DNA of 64,000 nt, taken from contig OY987267.1 of assembly GCA_963920665.1 (NCBI GenBank), positions 6,138,001 to 6,202,000 on the forward strand. The letters are read 5' to 3'. Below the pieces are notes generated by a model. That model had not been told where the DNA came from. It was given only the letters and a program-made list of their open reading frames with translations, and did not search any database. Positions 39,688 to 52,600 of the stretch are shown piece by piece. Source of the stretch: Straminergon stramineum (Eukaryota; Streptophyta; Bryopsida; Hypnales; Calliergonaceae). Made by a program: the position numbers and the translations under genes. Each line of letters starts with the position of its first letter. Positions within the stretch are counted from its first letter, which is position 1.

Positions 39688-41248
39688 GCCCTTGTCCCTT
39701 TCTTTAGTGACACTTACTTCTTCAAGCTCTCCAATGAGCCTTCGTAGCAATTCACTTTTAGTGACACCAAGAATCACGATTTCCTAACATTGCACATGCC
39801 ACACATCACCAATGTTAGGTTCCAATACTAATCACAAATTCTTTGTTCCTCTATGACTCTCATCACCTAATTCCCACAAGACACCAAACATTTGATGTCC
39901 AAATGAAACTTCTATTGATGTCCAAGCGCTTGGTGGTGGCACTATTCACCATTGGTGCCACACTCTTTGAATGGTACCCAACTCCCCACTAGATCCAAGC
40001 AACCTCACTCCAAGATTCATCTTGGGATTCATTAATTGAGACTTAATGTTGTAGCCTAGCGTGAAGTGAGATACCACCCAAATGGTGTTAAGAAGTGCCC
40101 AAGGGCATTTTATCATCACAAAGTTTAGAACTTGTGGTTTGTCAACAATTATTATGTGGTTATTGTTGTTTCATGGGTTCACACATTAATATAGAATTTA
40201 GCTTATCATTACGATGCATTACTTTACAATTTATTGCATTGTAATGATGCGATAAATTGTAAAGTAATGCATCATAATGATGCAATAAATTGTATATTAA
40301 TGTGCAAACCCATGAAACAATGATAACCACATGATAATTGTTGACAAACCGTAGGTTCTAAACTTTGTAATGATGGTATCATGAATGTGGTGGTGAGGCT
40401 CCATCACCAACCTTACCACCTATATATAGCCACTGACTTTCCATGACACCATCTAGGAGGGAGGAGGGAGACCAACCCTCTTCAAAATATACTTTGTAGG
40501 ATTTGGTAGACCTCCCCTTCCTATAGATTACCAAAACATCCAAAGACACACTTCCCCCTTGAGAAAGTACCCAATCCCATGCTTCAACCTAAAAACTAAA
40601 CTCTGAGGGACTCTCAATCTTTCCATTGGAATAATTTTTAGCTCTAAACTCCAAATCCAAAGTGCTAGCCTATTTTTGTGATTTGTTTTTTTTAGATTAC
40701 CTTGGACTAATTACTTTCTCAAATACAACAAGTATTGAGCAAATTACAAGTATTGATTAAGGTCTAAATTCTTTAGGAGGTGTAATTCTCCAAGAGTCCA
40801 CCCCCTTTGTTTGCCCACAATTTCTAGCTCATAGCTAATCTCTCTATGAACCTTCGCAATCTCAAATCTTTGTCTTCTTAGCTTTCCAACAATGTGATTC
40901 TTGCCCTTTTTTGATGAGGGATTCATCTCCAAACTCCCACTTCCATGCCCCACTACTTGGGTTTCTGATAAGGACACTATAAGCTTCAAAAAGTCATATT
41001 TTTTTACCACAATTTGGATCCTTGTGTTCTTTGGACCCACAAACGTGTACTCTCACCAAACTTCCAAGCATGTGAAGGATACTACTTGCTTCATCCCAAC
41101 TAGAGTACTAAACTACCATGTCTACTTATGACTCTTCATTTCTACTCATCTACTATTTTTTGCAGGGCTTGGGTTTATCACCCCCATTGTCCCCCTTGCT
41201 CACCAAAGTGTCATAGGCATGCCTTATAGTGAGGGTTGTAAGAGTCTT
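39688..41248 (-). mobile_element. Degenerate solo LTR inside the UBC pseudogene, minus orientation
   Basis: On the minus strand this matches the 16366-17469 LTR along its length. The 3' end (39693 onward, TGTCCCTTTCTTTAGTGACAC) corresponds to the reversed TGTCGCGTCCCTTAGTGACAC. The middle matches at 40463-40545 (ACCAACCC, TAGGATTTGGTAGACC, CCTATAG). The 5' end at 41170-41243 keeps CCCCCTTGCTCACCAA and GAGGGTTGTAAGA. The flanks GCCCT (39688-39692) and GTCTT (41244-41248) look like a 5-bp target duplication with two C-to-T changes. A foldback MITE interrupts it at 40112-40375. Confidence 0.8.
40112..40375. mobile_element. Foldback MITE nested in the degenerate LTR
   Basis: The left arm (40113 to about 40195: ATCACAAAGTTTAGAAC, GGTTTGTCAACAATTAT, GTTTCATGGGTT) is complementary to the right arm (40300-40375: AACCCATGAAAC, ATAATTGTTGACAAACC, GTTCTAAACTTTG). 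The centre (40210-40290) is itself palindromic, with repeated GATGCATTACTTTACAATTT / AAATTGTAAAGTAATGCATC. It has no ORF, and exact ends and TSD are unclear. Confidence 0.85.
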
Positions 41249-41695
41249 TATTTTCTAAAACCACAAGAGATGGTAGTTTTTTGCCAATTGAGGCTATTGT
41301 GTGCATCCTAGAAGTGGACGAATACCCATCTTTGGCAATCAACTTTTGATTTTTGTCATTGTGGAGACATTAGAGTGCAAGGGATTTTGTCTTTTGTAAA
41401 CATGAAAGACTTGGTTGAAGTTGTATAGTCTCAATTGCGTGGATTGGAACAATCAAAGGTTTCTCTTAGTGAAGTTGACTAATTTGGAAATCCCAATCTA
41501 TAAATCCCAACAAATTCCTTTAGTAGTTGAAATGAATAATACACACTCTATGCATATCTCATTTCTTTTGAAATGGGATTTCATATAATATTTTTGAAAT
41601 AGTTAGTTACACTACCATACAAGGGGGGTGATTTAACACCTTTCAACTACTTTATTATCAATTTTTGTATAATCAATGACTTATGGTGTTGAGAA

Positions 41696-42639
41696 TTAAC
41701 CCCTAAAGGTATTTGACTATGTTTTTACCAAAAACACTCCAAAACTGTCATCTCTAGTACAAGTACCAAATTTTAGAAAAAAATCCATTTTGGGACAAAT
41801 GTAACCGTAGGATCTTGTAGTATGCTGGTTTGGGAAGATGTGGAAAAAATTTCAGAAATTTCCACCGTTTGGATTGCAAGATATTAGCATTTGAAGTGAC
41901 AAAAAGCCTTTCTTTGGCCCTGCAAAAATCCGGGCAGCTGCACTTCACAAGGTCAGATCATTATGAAAAAATGTCCAAAATGGTTGTAACTCTTTGGATT
42001 CATTCTCCAATTCATGTTAGCTACACTCTTGAAAAATCTTAGATCATTTGGAATTGTACAACATATAGGAAAAATATAGTAAGTTGAAAGAAGTAGATAA
42101 TGATTCAAAATACTAAATTGTTAATAATTTATTTATGGAATTGAAAAATGCCAATCCCAATGGTTAAATTGTTGTAATAAACAATCTACACCTCACCTTT
42201 TTATTTTTATTTTCCAAAAATTGAGTTAAATAAAGGTCTTCAAAGTTTATTTTAGAGTAGAGATTCCATTACTACCCACAAACTACCCACAACTAAAACT
42301 CTTCATAACTTTCATCGCATAAATCAAAATGGAATGATTGAAAGCTTTCCATGTATATATAAATCAGGAAAATAAATTTCAAATTTTTATTTTTAATAAA
42401 ATTGATTTTTAAAGAAGTTTTTTTTGCTGCTTGAGGTGCCCGCCGAGCAATGAAAACAACATATCATACAATAACTTTTTAACCATGTATTCAAAAGTTA
42501 TGAAATTTTTTGTGTCTTAAAGCTACTCCTCGGGCATGTGTTGTGTGAAAATTTCAAAGAAAAAAAAAATTCCATTCGTAGTGAGCTGCCCGAAATCACT
42601 ATGTTGCCAAAAAACACTGTTTGGTCCTTTAGGGGTTAA
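41696..42639. mobile_element. TTAA-flanked MITE copy 3
   Basis: TTAA (41696-41699) plus CCCCTAAAGG at the left, CCTTTAGGGG plus TTAA (42636-42639) at the right; body 936 bp. It is the inverted homologue of copy 2. It lies about 130 bp after the end of the UBC-locus duplicate. No transposase ORF. Confidence 0.9.
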
Positions 42640-42945
42640 AAGCGTGAATCATTAATGGATGATTTGTCTAATTTGTGGAATGTGGTTGAGAAATATTTTT
42701 CATTTCTTTGTAGATTTAGAAAATTGAGGTTTTAATTTTGCACATTTAAAATGGGGGTTTCATTTTTTTTAGTATCACTCGTATATAATTTTTTGCATTA
42801 AATGTATAAACCTTTTTGTTACTCCAACTATGTTGAATTTTTTTTAGTTTCATTGTTTTCAAAGTTCATTTGAAAACAATATCATTATCATGTAAGATAT
42901 GTGCACCTATAATTGTCAATTGAGCATAGTTCCTATTTATTAGTT

Positions 42946-42983
<38 letters not shown>

Positions 42984-45900
42984 TTTTATTTTATCTTATT
43001 GGAAATGGAAAGAAAATTTCAACGCACATTAATATGCATCACTTAAATACCATACAATGCGTAAGTTATTAATTTTCAAAGTATTGTCTCTAAGTGTAGC
43101 AAAAACCAACACTAGGCTCTCAAACTTTCATGTTTTGATTGTCACATCTTAGGTAAGCAATTTCCTAGGAAAAGTAATTCTTCTAGGTCCAAATCATGTA
43201 GGTATCACATTTGGGGCATTGTCAATTATGGATGTACATATCTTAGTGTGAATTTGATTATAGTCATAGTTTTCTTGGCTTTGAAATGAAGTCCCAAAGC
43301 ACATGGGAAGGAATATGGGAAGAATTTGAATAGGACCTTCTTGAAAAAATGCTAGGGACACTTATTGTTTGAATATGGGGCACACTATTGATCAAAGATT
43401 AGCTTGGATATCTGATGAGTTAGCTACACAAGAATGATATAGTATAAGTAGTATCAACATTTCTATTTTTTGTTTCAATAGAATGAGTTATAAAGAAAAC
43501 ATTTATGTAGAACACTAATACACTATTAGAGTGACTATTATCCTTACTATCTTTGGTTCTTTATTGAAAGCTTGATACTTTTGTAATTTTTATACCAAAT
43601 TTCCATCCAAAATTAATAACAAGTAAGAATATTAAGTGTATTATCTATCATTCTTTACCTTTAAAATGGCCATACGTGTATTATTTATGTATCTATAATG
43701 CTAATTAATGATTTAAAGATACAATATAAAAATGCACATATTTTTTTATATTAAGTGTGTGAAAAAAAAATTGCATAAAGTGATAGGCTAAACAAAATCA
43801 TACCAATTTTAAAACATTTTTTTGATGCCTTTCAAGTTTGAAATTTTGTCTGTGGGTGTCGCCTTCATATTACATTTCAAACTTGAATAGTTTATAAAAT
43901 AATCACATTTTGTCTTTTTTGCATGGGATTTTTTTTTTTTTTGTATTAAAATGTATAAAAATTATGCAATATAAGTATATAATATGCATAGTAATTATAT
44001 ATATATATTCATATATTCATAAATATTCTAATAAGTTCAAAGTATCTTGTTTTCATCTACATTGTTTTTTACCTATTTATTCATGCTAAACTCTAATGAC
44101 TTTCCCACAACTTCTCAATGAAACCTTCCAAATCTTGTGTAAAACCTTTTTCTTATGGTTGCAAGGACTTGAAAGGTTTCATTGAGCCTTCATAGGGTTC
44201 ACTGAAGTTTCCATGAAACTTTCTTTCTATACATATGTTTATTCCAAATGTAGATTGGAGTGAACATTTTTGACAAGATAACTTTGTTAAAAATGTTCAC
44301 TTCAATCTCCATTGCAAAAATATCCAAAAGAAACTTAACAACTACAACATTCCATGCATTATTACACTATGCATTTTTTCTATAGAAACAACATTTGCCT
44401 CATTTACATAGTATAGATCATAAGACATGTTGTGTATCTTCTATGCATTTTTTATAATTAAATAACACAAAATCAACCCTCTTCTTAATTAAAAACATAC
44501 AATATAAAATTACTTTTCATTTTATTCCAAGTCCAAAATGCAAACATCATCATCCAATAAAAGCACAACCGTAATAGATGCACTCAAAAAATTGTATTGC
44601 TCAAATAGTAATCTATGAAACATATAATCCTACTAGAAAAATTGAACTTTCTAACAAACTACTAGGTTCCTAAAATATTGTTAGAGTAAAATTAACTACC
44701 ACTCACAAATTACTCCAAATACTACAAGAAGATCGTTAAGCTAAACCAACCCATATTCTTACTAACAATATAAACATAATTTATCTTATACTTCACAAAA
44801 AATTAAATTCCCAGCATATTGAAACAACCACCTTGACAAAATTATGCTAACTTCTATTGTTAACATATTAAAAACTTGTAGATCCCTCCTCGTAATTCAA
44901 AAAGTCAAAGCACAAACAAACATCCAAAGAAATGAAGTATTAACCAATGTAGTAGCGATACTCAAAAATAAAAAAGAACATCATCTACCTCACACATACA
45001 AATCTCCACACCTATCTTCCTTCTAATTACAAAGAAATTATTGGTTCCCATTGCATATCACACCATATAAAGATCCCATTAGATTTTTAAAATCATACCT
45101 CCAAAAGAAAGAAGATGATGACAATACTAGAAATGTATATCATTTTTCTAGCATTAACAATTGGATTAATAATCCCAACATCAACTACAACTTATCTAAT
45201 AACTTTTGGTTTGATCCCAAATTACAAACAAACAAATCCTACTAAAATTCCAATATAGTGACAATACAAAGGCATCACACAAAAACATTCCTCCGGCTCA
45301 TACAATATCCTTCAAAACTTTGTCCACTATGCAACTAATACCAAATCAACATATGGCTACATATGTTGCTCTAGTGTGCCAAACCTCACATTAAACCCCT
45401 TCACATTCAACAACACAATAAAGCAATACATGAAATTTAAAAATTACTCCTCTCTCATGCAAATGCAAGTTGCTTCCTCTTCACTAATGCCCAAATGGCA
45501 TAGATGGCAATCAACAAGAACAAATAATACTCCAATGGCCACTCCCATGCATATACCCAAATACTACCAATTGTACCTGTACAAAAAAAAATATGCCCAA
45601 TCATATTGTGCATATATACTACACTATATCTAAACACACATACACACACCATCTCCTTCAAAAATCCATTAAAAACCACTTGTTGAAGTCACATGTAGTA
45701 ATGACTATTGTTCATAAGATTGTTTTTCTTTAAAACCAACAAGTACCAACCACTCCTTCAAGACATCACCACTCAAGGTTAAAATGTACCACCATTAATA
45801 TTGATTATAGCTAGTGCATGTGGCACCACCCATATTTGATCTATTCCCAAATTGCTAGATGAATTCCAGATTTCAAAGATAGATATCAAAAATTTACTAC

Positions 45901-46195
45901 ACAACGTCAAGAACACTACCATCAAATGTCCCACATACATTCTTCTTTATGCCACCCTTGTAATTATAAGGTAACTACATCTAATAGTGTTCAAATAAGC
46001 AATCCATCATAGTTCCCATTATTATATTAAAAAACTTATTGTGGGGTCTTGTTGATAGTCAATAGGTATTTCTAAAACCAACCCTAGACTCTCATGAATA
46101 ATGAGACTACATTTTAGGCAAGAATAAGTAGGGATCAGTTTTAGAAAGAGGTCGCTTTTGGGTGTAGTTACCATATAACTTACTCCGTAGTAAGG
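42640..46195. other. AT-rich intergenic DNA with small hairpins and a (TAA)n tract
   Basis: (TAA)n lies at 42947-42981. Short hairpins occur at 43831-43887 (TTCAAGTTTGAAAT with partner), 44116-44192 (TCAATGAAACCTTCC with partner) and 44253-44307 (GATTGGAGTGAACATTTTTG with partner). No gene was recognised on either strand. Confidence 0.6.
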
Positions 46196-46681
46196 TTGGG
46201 CGGAGTAATTTCTCTATGCACGCCTCACGTTGGTCAAATCACGATTTCCCGTTGTGACCTCAACACAACATTCATCCATCATCCATCCACACAGTGGACG
46301 CATACAGCGACGTCCAACGGAACGCTGGCCGTCGCCCCGCCAGCCAATAAAACCCATATCCCGTCAACGACGACAAACGCAAAACCACTTCTCGTCTCGA
46401 TCTCGTCGGCCCTAGCCCTTCCCCTTCGAGACTCCGAAAGCCTGCAGCCCTTGCAGAAAGCTCCTCCCCTGCAGCAGAATAAGCCCTCTGCGAACACATT
46501 CCAATTTATTACAAGGGCAGTGCCGGATCATTCGCAAATTCTCACAGATTTGACGCAAATCCTCTCGAGCATTCGACTTTGCAAGTGAGATTTCGACTTG
46601 TAAGTAAGTGAGATTTCGGCTATGCTAGCGGGATTTCGAGTTTGCGAATGAGATTTTGAAGAGTGGCAGGATGCGCGGGCC
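46196..46681 (+). promoter_or_regulatory. Promoter and leader of MNS4, with upstream ATGs and a short repeat
   Basis: GC content rises at about 46190. From 46577 to 46661 there are four imperfect copies of GCAAGTGAGATTTCGA-like units about 21-23 bp long. Upstream ATGs open short frames at 46622 (9 codons), 46649 (3 codons) and 46671 (27 codons, out of frame with and overlapping the main ATG at 46682). Whether they are in the mRNA depends on the unknown transcription start. Confidence 0.6.
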
Positions 46682-49600
46682 ATGTCGCAGCCTGCGGAGA
46701 GGAAGGGTAGTAGTAGTGTTCTCAAGCGATGGCGTGAGCGGTGTTGGTTTTTAGCTTCTGCTGCGGATGGTGCAGCCGCATCGTCTTCGTCTCCGTCGTC
46801 GGCGTCGTGGGTGAGACTGATGGTGGTGTTCGTGGAGAATCGTCGCCGGGGCTTGTCGCTGGTGGCATGGCTGCTACTACTTCTGGCCTTTTGGCTCGTG
46901 TGCTCTGCGAGCGTGCCCGCACCATTGGTCGTCCCGCCCCCCTCCGCAGCTGCCCCCGTGACCGCTCGCGAGGCCGCCGATCTCCGCGATGAGGTGCGTG
47001 GTACTCTGCCAGGGTTTGGTTTCTTCTTTTTCTTCCAATTTCCTGCGTTTTTGCAGTTTTTGTGAGTAGATTAAATTCTGTGAATGCGAATGAGCACTAG
47101 TTATAATTTCTTTTTTCGCCTTCATATCTTTTTTTCTGGATTGATGTAATTGACTGCGGGGTTTAGGATCCTCTTCTTTTGACCTAGCGAGCTTCCATAG
47201 GGTGCAAGGACTAGAGACTTTCTTCGTGATGGACAAATCTCTTTCTAACGATATTGATTTTCATTCGAACTGGTTTTCGAAATTTTTAGGGTAATCGAGC
47301 TGCAACTTGAGTTCTAAATTTCTATCATGGTGACGATGTGAGAGTCTGATCGTTCCGTGAATTAGCAGAAGTTGGTTTTACGACTTGCGGAAAATAATGA
47401 GTTAAATGTATGCATTTCAAATTGCTCTTCGAAATTGCACCTTAATATGTAATTTCTTAAAAATAATTGTGATTTTTTTCTACTTCTCTGGAGCTTACCA
47501 GCACCTTGGAGATGTGCAATTAATTTAATTGTGTGTTTCGTTAGTTATCTCTGGGATTACGTCGGAGTGAGCGGTGTACCAATTTATTAACTTCAAATTT
47601 GAAGCCCGCGATTCCTTGAAAGGCTTGCAAAATGCTGAAATCTAATATTTATGCGGAGCTCTATAATTTTGGTTTTATTAGAGGACATTTTGGATTTTCT
47701 CAAAGGTAAGATCTGAATGAATTCTTGTTCAATTACATTACTGTTTGGTTCAGGATTATGTGTTGGAGAAGTGAGTTCTTATTATCCTTTGAGAAGATTT
47801 GGTGCTTGAGAGGGTTTACAGTTCTAAGTTCTTTTTAAAGTAGCTTAATATCTTCTTTGTTACAGCTGTGGTTCTGCATCTTTTTTGCAAGACTGTACAA
47901 AGTTTGCACGGATGTGTGTCTATAACTGCGGAGGCCGAAGTGCGGTTTGTTGTGTCTAGTTTGTGTTTTCCTGCATCTGATTGTGAAAAGGTTGCTATTG
48001 TGCAGGTCAAGGACATGTTTTACCATGGATTTGATAATTACATGGAGTATGCATTTCCTCTGGATGAATTAAGGCCCATGAGCTGCACCGGTGAAGACTC
48101 TCTCGGCGGCTATTCTCTGACTCTTGTAAGCTTACTCACTGGCTGGTTGCTGAAGCTGGAAGATTTGCTTAGTCAGGATGGCGGCACATGGAAGTTTCTA
48201 TAAAAAAATCATCTAAGCTGCCATGGATTATTATATGATATAGAACAAACTCCTGTAAATTCTGTACAGTTGTAGAAACAGTCTTAGGTTGACACTAAGG
48301 TAGGAGGCTCTTAAATGGAGCAGCTAAGGGAAAAGACGCCTCTCCTGGGGAATCCATGGAGCCGACCATTTGGAAAATTTATGGCATAGGAAGAAGTGGG
48401 AAAGCAGTCAGTAGCTGATTTTTCCGAAATTTTTCGAGTGAAATTCAATTAAATACAGAATTTTAAAGTGAGTATGCAGTAGGGCGCTAGTCCTGCTCAT
48501 AGCATGCCTTTGAATTGAACAAATGCATCCAAAAAGTAATTACAGCGGTGCTTCCCATGGTTCATGGAAGCCTTAAATTAAATTTCAGGCACTTCATTAA
48601 TCAGGCTAAACGAATGAATGATTGCGCTACTTCAAGCTACGCTCATGAGAGGAGCAAATGTGAAGACCTCAGTGTCCAAAAAATAAACTCCAGTGCTGCC
48701 CTTTCTTGTCTGCTTAAAGGGTGACCCATATCCAGAACCCTCTGGCACAGTTTATGCCTGCCTATATGGTCCATTGACCCTCAGAAATTCGAGCCTCCTA
48801 CCTTAACGCGATTTGATCCTGTGTTTGTTTTGTCTGTCAGGTTGATTCCTTGGACATGCTTGCATTATTGGGCGACCGTACACGATTTAGCAAGGGAGTC
48901 AGCTGGCTTGGGAAAAACTTACACTTCAACAAGGTAATTGGAACTGTAACCCCTGTTTTCTGTTGGAGCTGCGTTGGTAGAGTGTAATCTTACAGCAGCA
49001 CTGTTTTATGTTCTTTGTTTCCTTAACATTTGGTGGTCATTTTTGCAGAACAAAACAGTATCCGTTTTCGAGACAACCATTCGTGTGCTTGGTGGTCTCC
49101 TGTCTGCCCATTTGATTGCCTCAGATGCCTCAACGGTACGAAGTTCGTTTCTTTTATCCTTCCCGCCATGGTAATTGCTGTTTTGTGAAACTCAGCGTGC
49201 TTGGAGGGCAGTGAAAAATTAAACGGCAACTTATCATGTGTACCGCCAAGTTGACGTCTGCTATTATTTCAGGGTATGCAAGTAGATCGTTACGACAATG
49301 AGTTATTGCATTTGGCGGAGGATCTAGGGCGTCGAATGCTACCTGCATTTGAAACACCTACAGGTACTGATGTCATTAGTGTGTAGATTTAATTTGGCAC
49401 TGAAAATGTTCTTGTTTTCGTGACAATTTTGTAGTATACACATCTTAATACTGTTATGATTATCTCAATCATTTGGGCCTTCATGTGTTTGGATTAGGTA
49501 TTCCATATGGATCAGTCAATCTGGCGCTCGGTGTCAGCGATGATGAGAGTCAGGCAAGGCGAGCCTCTCCTAGAGCTACACTCCTTAGTCTAGGGTGTGC

Positions 49601-52600
49601 CTCTTAATCCCTTGTTTTCTAATAGCAAATTAAGGAATAACATATTATTCAACCGTCTCTTTGTTTTCGGTTGCTGTAGAAGCAATTATTGTGTATTTGG
49701 TATTGCTTATATGATTGAAGGATTGTCCCTGACCTTTATAGTTCTCTAAGGTATCTATATTCTTATGTCAGGTCTCTCTTATGTGCCTGCCAATGAAAAT
49801 AAGTTACAGAATTGCTGAAAGCTATAGAGGAGAGTCTTACAGCCCTTCTCAGCTGACATACAGCTTGTGACGGTGTGCAGGTGTCCTCAACAGCTGGTGG
49901 CGGAACTTTGACTCTGGAATTCGGTGTTCTCAGTCGCCTTACAGGAGACCCTGGTAACAAACGGCTTATCTCTGTATGGTTCGAGTGTCCCATAGAAATT
50001 GGTTTTGTAGCATGTTAATTGTTTGCAACATAATGTCTCAAATTTCACTTGACTTCATTTCAATGATTTTTGTAAAAGTTTGCAGTGTATTTCTATGTAG
50101 CAATTATTATTACAATAATTTAAGTTTTTTGGTAAAACCTGGAAGCATTGGGGTGCTATCACAAAAGATGCATTATTTATGTACTGAAGCTTTACTCACA
50201 AAATTTGGATGCGGATCAGAATTTGAAAAGGTTACGAAACGGGCTGTTCAAGGATTATGGGCTCAACGGTCGCGGTTGGGACTTGTTGGAGGTCACATCA
50301 ATGTATTCACAAGCGAGTGGACACACAAGGTGCATTCCTGGTTTTAATAGGGGTTGCTGAGGACTTAAAATGTTTCCTAGACTTCACCGCGGAAGAATGT
50401 ATTATTAAAAAGAGGAACATGGAAATTATTTCGGTGTTCTATTTTATGTATTTACTCTCAAAGCTTTCAAATTTTTCTGATCAGGAGTGAAGCTGGGATT
50501 TTCATGTGGTTTGGTTCAAGCGATGACACTGCATTTGTTAAATTGCAATATTGCTAATGTGCGAAATGTGCAATAGGATGCAGGCATTGGCACCAGCATT
50601 GATTCGTTCTATGAGTACCTTCTGAAGGTCAGTTTTTGTACGTTTTCCTGTGTCCTGAAAATGTGTGTATGTTGTTTGAATGCGGTGAGTTTTGTTCCGT
50701 AGCTCTCTCTAGGTTTGACAAAGAGCTCTGTTATTTTAAGATCATAATGACGGCTCCCTGTGAAGGATTCATCAACTGGATATAAAAGTATCTTGGCTAG
50801 TTTGTACTTCAGTTTATCGATCTCTTTGCTTATTAAAAATGATTGCTTCGATTCAGTACATATATCAGGCCAACGTTAGAAAGTGCAGGGCTGTTATGGT
50901 GTTTCTTGTGCAGTTACTAGTTATCTGAAGGCGGTGTCTTGTGGGTATAGAATTTCCCGCTGATTAATTATCTTTGTTTGAAGGCATACTTGCTTCTGGG
51001 AGATGAAGAGTACTTGTTTATCTTCAAAGAGGCTTATAAATCTGTCATGCGTCATCTCCATAATGAGCCCTGGTATGCAAACATGCTGGACAAAAACGAT
51101 TTTAATCCTCAAGTAAAACATGCCTGTCAATTCAAATTCGGCTTTTTGCATGATTTTCATCGACTTTATTTCATTTTATGCTTTCGCTCGATAGATTTTT
51201 TTTTCTAATTTTTGATTTGGGTTATTCTGTGCTAGGTATTTGGAAGTTAACATGAACTCAGGAGTTGTTGTATGGCCATTGTTTAATAGTCTTCAAGCCT
51301 TCTGGCCAGGTTTACAGGTACGGGCTGCCTATAATATTTTGAAATTCTTTCCGCAATGATGCCGATGTCTCCTTTATATTGTAACCTGTTCGTTCAGCTA
51401 TAGAGATGACTCAGCTGTTGTGTTTTCCACTCTGAGAGTACAAGTTGTTGCATGTTTCTATGAATTTCATAGTTTCCTTTCACCAGGTCTTGGCAGGTGA
51501 TGTTGAACCAGCAATTCGTACTCACAAGGCGTTCTATGCTGTATGGAAGCGTTATGGATTCACACCAGAGGGCTTCAATTTGGCCACATCTAGTGTGCAA
51601 GTAAGGGAATCCTCTCGTAATTGAACTTTCGTAATGACTTGTCAATATGACCTCTTGTACGATTCCACTTGTGCCTGTTCTTTCAAGTGAGTAGTCCAAG
51701 AATTTCCTCTGGAAGTGGGGATATGGAGGTGTCTGTCTGAGATCTGTTCTCTGTTGATGAGTACATAACATTATTGCCCTAGCTCTATAAGGCTTCTCCT
51801 TGGGACGATTCTGCACATTTATCTTGAATTTTTTAATTGTCTATTTCTAACTATTGCGAACCTGGTCTTGTTTAGAGCACATCTCATGGAAGGGGTATGT
51901 ATTGTGCAGCCAGGTCAAAGGAGTTACCCTTTGCGCCCAGAACTTGTAGAGAGCACTTACATGCTTTATAAAGCCACTCGAAATCCTATGTAAGAGGACC
52001 GTTTAAATGATATCTGCTGCTGCTTTTGAAGCATTGGCGTGTCCCTGCTTCGTTGATTGTTCTAGTCCTACGTGCTCTCTTTCTAATTCGTGACTGACTT
52101 TGATTGAGGTTGAGATGTTCAGATATTTAGTATGTTTGATGACTTTTGGGTGCAGGTACTTAGATGTTGGACGGGACATAGTGGCAAGTTTGCAAAAATC
52201 GGCAAAATGTCGGTGTGGCTACTGCCACATAGCAGATGTGGAATCACATGAACAAGATGATCACATGGAGAGCTTCTTCTTATCGGAAACTGTATGTGGT
52301 TCTTTTTTTTGCAGCTTCTATTTTTTTACCAATGAAAGTGCTCACTGTTGAGATTGAGCGCTGACTTTTCTTAAACTCACTGTTGCATGTTTACAGGTAA
52401 AATACCTCTGGCTACTTTTTGATTTGGCCGCTGGTGGTGACAACTTAATAGAGAAAGGTCCTCACCCGTGAGTGTTTCAAACCTTTTTCCTTGTTCTGTG
52501 TTAGTAATGACATGGATTGGAGCGTTTTAGTGCTCAATATTATAACGTAGGGAGTCGCCTGCTGCAATCTTTCATGTATGTTGTATGTGATGGTGTGAGT

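Noticed and set aside
46196..46588. 130-codon open frame upstream of MNS4
   Set aside because: It starts with TTG, lies in a GC-rich leader where stops are rare, and has no family resemblance.
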